A DNA stretch of 64,000 bases from Alphaproteobacteria bacterium (GTDB taxonomy: Bacteria; Pseudomonadota; Alphaproteobacteria; Micropepsales; Micropepsaceae): assembly GCA_028871795.1 (NCBI GenBank), contig JAGWMG010000001.1, positions 62,001 to 126,000 on the forward strand, read 5' to 3'. Below are positions 60,390 through 64,000 of the stretch, one piece after another. The notes below the pieces were generated by a model. The model was not told where the DNA came from, made no database searches, and worked only from the letters and a program-made list of their open reading frames with translations. Made by a program: the position numbers and the translations under genes. The stretch's first letter is position 1. The number at the start of each line of letters is the position of its first letter.

Positions 60390-62732
60390 TCAAAACTGCT
60401 TCAGCAGACGGTCGATGTAGTCGAGTTCCTCTTTCGGCCGCCCGTGTTGGCCGGCGCGCTTGCGCAGCTCGTTGAGAATATCCCGCGCCCGCTGCAGCAC
60501 CGAGGCGTCCGGTATCCTGAGATTGCCGCCGGACCCCAGACCGCCGTTGCCCGCCGCCCGCCCGAACGGATCCTGGCCGCCGCGCTGCCCTTTTCCGTCC
60601 GCCGCGTTCGCCATCGCTTCGGCGCCCTGACGCAGCGCCTCGAGAATGTTCTTTTGCAGCGTTCCGGCGCGGGGAAGATCGCCCATGTCGAGCGCCTGCG
60701 CGGCGTCGCCCATCATTTTCTCGGCCCGCCGCAGGTCGCTCTGCGAAGGATTCTTCCCGCCTTTTTTCAGCATGGAATCGAGATCGCTCTGCAACTGGCC
60801 CTGCTGGCGCGACAGGCCTTTGGCGCCGCCGTCCTTGGGGTCGCCCGTGCCCTGGCTCTGGCGGAACGTCTTGTCCAGCAGCATGCGCTGCCTGCCCATC
60901 AACTCGCTCAGGTCGCGCAGCGCCTGATCGCCGGCCGACGCTCCGCCGCCGGGACCGCCCGCGCCGTCGGCGACCTGCAGATTCTCGATCAGTTCCTGCA
61001 AGAAGGCGAGCAGTTGCATCGCTCTGGCGCGGTCTCCGCTTTGCGCTAGTTCCCCGATGGCCTTGAGCAAGGCGGCGAGATCGTCGGCGCCGAGGACCTT
61101 CGCGTTTGCATCGCCCGGCGCGTTGTTTTGCGCCCCGTTCTGGGCCAGCGCCTGAAGGTAACGCTGCAGCAGCTCCTGATAGCGGTTCAGCAGGGCGTCG
61201 ATGTCGCTTTGCGGTGCGCCTTGGGCCATCATCTGGGACAGCATCTGCTGCATACGGCGCAGTTGTTCGGCCATGGTGAGCATGCCGCCCTGCTCCAGGC
61301 CGACGGCGGTCCGCCACAGCAATTCCTCGATGCGTTCGATGTCCTGGCGGTCTTTGGCGTATTTCAGTCCCCAATAGGTAGCGCGCAAGGCGAGGTAGGC
61401 GCCCGGCGTTTGGGCGTAGAACTTGTCCGGCGCCAGCGTCAGCGCGTCGAGCGTGCGCAGCACGCGCCCGCGCGCGCCATCGCCCTGGGTGGCGAGATTT
61501 TGCCGCTGTTCGACCAAGGCGCGTGCCAAGGGGTCGGTGAAGATGCGCTGCGGCAGCCTGAAGGCGACGGTGTTGCTGGCCGCCGTCTGCCCCGCGGCGT
61601 CGGTGGCCTCGAGCGTGATGTCGACGTCGAGCCCGGCATAAGGATGCTCGGTGAGATCGCGGAAGACGGTCTGCGACACCGATTTCGCGGCGCCGCCCGG
61701 CGCTTGCAGGTCGAGAACGATGGGTTCGCCCTTGCGTCCGCGCGGACGGATGATGGCGCGCGCGGCGGCGACGCCGTAATCGTCGCGGGCGCGATAGGAG
61801 AGCTTGAGGGCCTGGCGGTCGGTGGCGGCGGGCAGTTCGGCGAAGGCGATCGACGGTTTCAGGTCGGGGATGACGGCGATTTTCCAGCTGCCGATCGTAT
61901 GGCCGTCCGCCCGCACGCGGACATGGGCGCCCGCGGACAGTACGCCGCTGGCCGCATATTCGCCATCGCCGCCTTCGAAACGCACGCCGTCGAGCGTGAT
62001 CGACGGCGAATGGTCGGTGCCGTGCACCCTGAGATTCAAAGTCGATCCTTGCGGCACGGCAATCGTGTGCGGTCCGTCTTTGGCGAGATAGATCGGCGCT
62101 TCGCCGGTGTAGATCGGCGGATCGATCCAGGCGTCCAGCATGGAGGCGGAGCCGGCCGCAGGCCCCAAGGCGCCGGCAAGCCTTTGGGGCCAGTCGGAGC
62201 CGGCGGCGAGCGCGCCGAGCAGGATCAGGACCAGAACCGCGAAACGCAGGGCGCGCGGATCGCGTCGCGGCAGATCGGAGCGCGGCCACGGCAGGCGAAT
62301 GCGGCCGAGCGTGCGCAGTCGCAGGCGCAGATGGGCGAGCCATAATTCCCGGGCATAAGGATCGTCGGCTCCGGCGGCCAAAGCGTCGTGGGCCTCGGAA
62401 ATGGGGCGATGGGGGAGGAAACTGTCGCGTTCGAGCCGCCTTGCGGCGTCTTCCCAGCGCGGCCAGGCGAAGCGCGTCAGGTTGAAATAGAGACTGAGAC
62501 CGACGGCGGTGACCAAACAGGCCAGCACCAGCGCGTGCACGATCCACGGCAGCGGCGCGAAGGCGTCGAACAGCGCCGCGGCCAGGCCCAGCCCGGCGAT
62601 GCCGCTGGCCGGCCACAGCAGAGGCCACAACCGTTCCCAGATGAGAACCGCGCGGGCGGCAAAGACGGCCCGCTCGATGCGGCTAGACCGCGAGCCAGTT
62701 CGGAATTCGGTCGGTTGCGAGTAGCGCGTCAT
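60390..62732 (-). CDS. TIGR02302/DUF4175 family membrane protein
   Basis: A 780-residue alphaproteobacterial protein of unknown function. It has three hydrophobic helices near the N-terminus (about residues 37-85 and 160-175), then a long soluble part with beta-rich PLDARIDPPIYTGE-like segments (here DAWIDPPIYTGEAPIYL) and a Gln/Gly-rich helical tail (QMLSQMMAQGAPQ..., LLDKTFRQSQG, LRQGAEAMANAADG) ending ELDYIDRLLKQF. It probably acts in the envelope. Its first 50 bases overlap the end of lysA, which places it in the lysA operon. Confidence 0.88.
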   Translation of the reverse strand: MTRYSQPTEFRTGSRSSRIERAVFAARAVLIWERLWPLLWPASGIAGLGLAAALFDAFAPLPWIVHALVLACLVTAVGLSLYFNLTRFAWPRWEDAARRLERDSFLPHRPISEAHDALAAGADDPYARELWLAHLRLRLRTLGRIRLPWPRSDLPRRDPRALRFAVLVLILLGALAAGSDWPQRLAGALGPAAGSASMLDAWIDPPIYTGEAPIYLAKDGPHTIAVPQGSTLNLRVHGTDHSPSITLDGVRFEGGDGEYAASGVLSAGAHVRVRADGHTIGSWKIAVIPDLKPSIAFAELPAATDRQALKLSYRARDDYGVAAARAIIRPRGRKGEPIVLDLQAPGGAAKSVSQTVFRDLTEHPYAGLDVDITLEATDAAGQTAASNTVAFRLPQRIFTDPLARALVEQRQNLATQGDGARGRVLRTLDALTLAPDKFYAQTPGAYLALRATYWGLKYAKDRQDIERIEELLWRTAVGLEQGGMLTMAEQLRRMQQMLSQMMAQGAPQSDIDALLNRYQELLQRYLQALAQNGAQNNAPGDANAKVLGADDLAALLKAIGELAQSGDRARAMQLLAFLQELIENLQVADGAGGPGGGASAGDQALRDLSELMGRQRMLLDKTFRQSQGTGDPKDGGAKGLSRQQGQLQSDLDSMLKKGGKNPSQSDLRRAEKMMGDAAQALDMGDLPRAGTLQKNILEALRQGAEAMANAADGKGQRGGQDPFGRAAGNGGLGSGGNLRIPDASVLQRARDILNELRKRAGQHGRPKEELDYIDRLLKQF

Positions 62733-63951
62733 CGTCCATTCGCGGCCGCACCACGGCCCATTGTGCGCCCTTCACCAGGATTTCCGGGGCGGGCGGGCGG
62801 GCATTGTAGGCCGACGACATCACCGCGCCATAGGCGCCTGCGGTCAAAATCGCCACCAAGTCGCCGTCTTTCAACCGCGCCATGTCGCGGTCGGCGGCGA
62901 AAATGTCCGAGGTTTCGCAGATCGGGCCGACCACGTCGTAACGGGCGCGCAGGGCGTGCGGGCCGGCTTCCTCGACCGGCACGATGTCGTGATGGGCGTC
63001 GTAGAGCGCGGGGCGCACCAGATCGTTCATGCCCGCGTCGAGGATCAGGAACTGCTTGCGCTCGCCTTTCTTGACATAGATGACGCGCGCCACCAGCACC
63101 CCGGCGTTGGCGGCGATGAACCGTCCCGGTTCCAGGATCAGCCGCGCGTTCAACCCTTTGGTGAGCTTCGCCGCCATGGCCCCGTAGACGGCGGGGTCGG
63201 GCGGCGGCGTGTTGTCGATGTGGTAGGGCACGCCCAGCCCGCCACCCAGATCGATCCGTGCGATGGCGTGCCCGTCGCGGCGCAGCACGCCCACGAAATC
63301 GGCCAGGCGCTGGAAGGCCTCCTCGAACGGCTCGAGCGAGGTGATCTGGCTGCCGATATGGACGTCGACGCCGACGATCTCGACGTTCTTCAGCGTCGCC
63401 GCCAGGCCATAGGCTTCGCGCACGCGGCTCCAGGGAATGCCGAATTTGGTCTCCGCGTGTCCGGTGGAGATTTTCGCGTGCGTCCTGGCATCGACGTCGG
63501 GATTGATGCGGAAGGCGATGGGCGCGCGTTGGCCCAGCGATCGCGCCGCCGCGTCGAGCGCCAGGAGTTCGGCTTCGCTTTCGAGGTTGAACTGGTAGAT
63601 GCCCGCCGCCAGCGCCGCCGTCATCTCGGCTGTGGTCTTGCCGACGCCGGAGAAGACGATTTTCCCGCCGGGAATGCCGGCGGCCAGCGCCTTCTTCAGC
63701 TCGCCGCCGGAGACCACGTCCGCTCCGGCGCCGAGATTGCCCAGCGTTCTCAGGACCGCGAGATTGCCGTTGGCCTTGACCGAGAACGCCACCAGCGAAC
63801 CTTCGGGAAGCGCGCCGGCGAAAACGCGGTAGTGGCGTTCCAGCGTCGCCGCCGAATAGCAATAGAACGGCGTGCCGACGCTTGCCGCCACATCGGAAAG
63901 GCCGACGTCCTCGGCGTGGAGCCGGCCGTTCCTGTACGAAAAATGATTCAT
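62683..63951 (-). CDS. lysA: Diaminopimelate decarboxylase
   Basis: The last step of lysine synthesis, decarboxylating meso-diaminopimelate. 422 residues, fold-III PLP enzyme: Schiff-base lysine in VAFSVKANGN, GADVVSGGEL, HIGSQI, IDLGGGLGVPY, EPGRFI and the subunit-interface cysteine in ICETSDIF. The N-terminus HFSYRNGRLHAEDV is family-typical. Operon with the TIGR02302 gene downstream, and preceded by a reading frame whose stop overlaps its ATG. Confidence 0.96.
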   Translation of the reverse strand: MNHFSYRNGRLHAEDVGLSDVAASVGTPFYCYSAATLERHYRVFAGALPEGSLVAFSVKANGNLAVLRTLGNLGAGADVVSGGELKKALAAGIPGGKIVFSGVGKTTAEMTAALAAGIYQFNLESEAELLALDAAARSLGQRAPIAFRINPDVDARTHAKISTGHAETKFGIPWSRVREAYGLAATLKNVEIVGVDVHIGSQITSLEPFEEAFQRLADFVGVLRRDGHAIARIDLGGGLGVPYHIDNTPPPDPAVYGAMAAKLTKGLNARLILEPGRFIAANAGVLVARVIYVKKGERKQFLILDAGMNDLVRPALYDAHHDIVPVEEAGPHALRARYDVVGPICETSDIFAADRDMARLKDGDLVAILTAGAYGAVMSSAYNARPPAPEILVKGAQWAVVRPRMDDDALLATDRIPNWLAV

Positions 63952-64000
63952 CGGCCGAGCGGCGACGGCGGCCTGGAGGGATCCTTCTCGCCCTTTTGCG
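63948..64000 (-). CDS. 3' end of an upstream gene (partial)
   Basis: The last 17 codons of a frame entering from beyond the window and ending KDPSRPPSPLGR-stop. Its TGA overlaps the lysA ATG (ATGA), a coupling used repeatedly in this genome. Alphaproteobacteria often carry a small LptM-like lipoprotein gene with a Pro/Lys-rich tail before lysA, which would fit, but too little is visible to identify it. Confidence 0.35.
   Translation of the reverse strand, partial: QKGEKDPSRPPSPLGR

Noticed and set aside
60307..62628. 773-codon frame parallel to the TIGR02302 gene
   Set aside because: It is the same strand, shifted frame, with an Arg/Ala/Gly-rich product; the TIGR02302 frame has helices, conserved segments and a family match.
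1..64000. CRISPR arrays, prophage or insertion sequences
   Set aside because: No evenly spaced direct repeats, transposase, integrase (other than XerC) or phage structural genes were seen on either strand.

Overview
The window is a densely packed, high-G+C bacterial chromosome segment from an alphaproteobacterium. The evidence is the gene families and neighbourhoods: an Irr-type Fur regulator divergent from fabA-fabB-fabI, ICE-type Irr boxes, a GTTC-N7-GTTC LexA box, a TTAA-N7-TTAAC CtrA box, dnaG next to rpoD, ftsE-ftsX-DUF218-plsC, metX-metW and lysA with a TIGR02302 protein. A deep-branching family such as Micropepsaceae/Rhizomicrobium is possible, but the assignment below class level is a guess. 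No prophage, IS element or CRISPR array was seen. Apart from two patches of visibly lower G+C (about 990-1500 and 11230-11760) the content is mostly core genome.

Layout. 1-9900: end of mutS, a GIY-YIG protein of foreign composition, a universal stress protein, leuC, priA, DUF484-xerC and fhs. 9960-18070: an MFS transporter, a stand-alone zinc-binding CZB protein, a MaoC remnant, tRNA-Thr(CGT), a FadL porin, a membrane histidine kinase convergent with a PilZ-methyltransferase fusion, a poorly coded stretch, a small XRE regulator and a PAS protein. 18250-31390: an RlmI-type rRNA methyltransferase, Kup, a CHAP lipoprotein, a GT2 glycosyltransferase, a TetR-controlled ABC export operon, a lipoprotein, TusA, a FATP-type acyl-CoA synthetase, a GFA protein and a second PAS protein. 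31490-37960: DUF3501, an Fe-S oxidoreductase and rubrerythrin, then irr and the fab cluster. 37950-47140: carA, yqeY, a GT87 enzyme, dnaG, a histone-H1-like protein, rpoD, dodecin and hemolysin III. 47140-64000: gloB, a methyltransferase, metW-metX, hisC-tyrC, DUF2125, a B12-dependent ribonucleotide reductase, plsC, ydcF, ftsX-ftsE, a zinc-ribbon protein, a phosphoribosyltransferase, a TIGR02302 protein and lysA.

How it works together. Several operons are translationally coupled by 4-nt ATGA/GTGA overlaps (tetR-hlyD-ATPase-permease; metX-metW; hisC-tyrC; ftsE-ftsX), and many convergent neighbours share or overlap their stop codons. Iron control is visible as two Irr boxes, one between irr and fabA and one before the rubrerythrin operon. 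Deoxynucleotide supply may be tied to the SOS response by a LexA box upstream of nrdJ.

The most unusual observations are: (1) a PilZ (c-di-GMP) domain fused to a PhcB-like SAM methyltransferase, preceded by a full CtrA box and overlapping tail-to-tail with a multi-TM histidine kinase, which could be a fatty-acid-ester signalling module under cell-cycle and c-di-GMP control; and (2) a lysine-rich histone-H1-like gene between dnaG and rpoD whose upstream region and basic N-terminus are echoed by rpoD, suggesting a local duplication.
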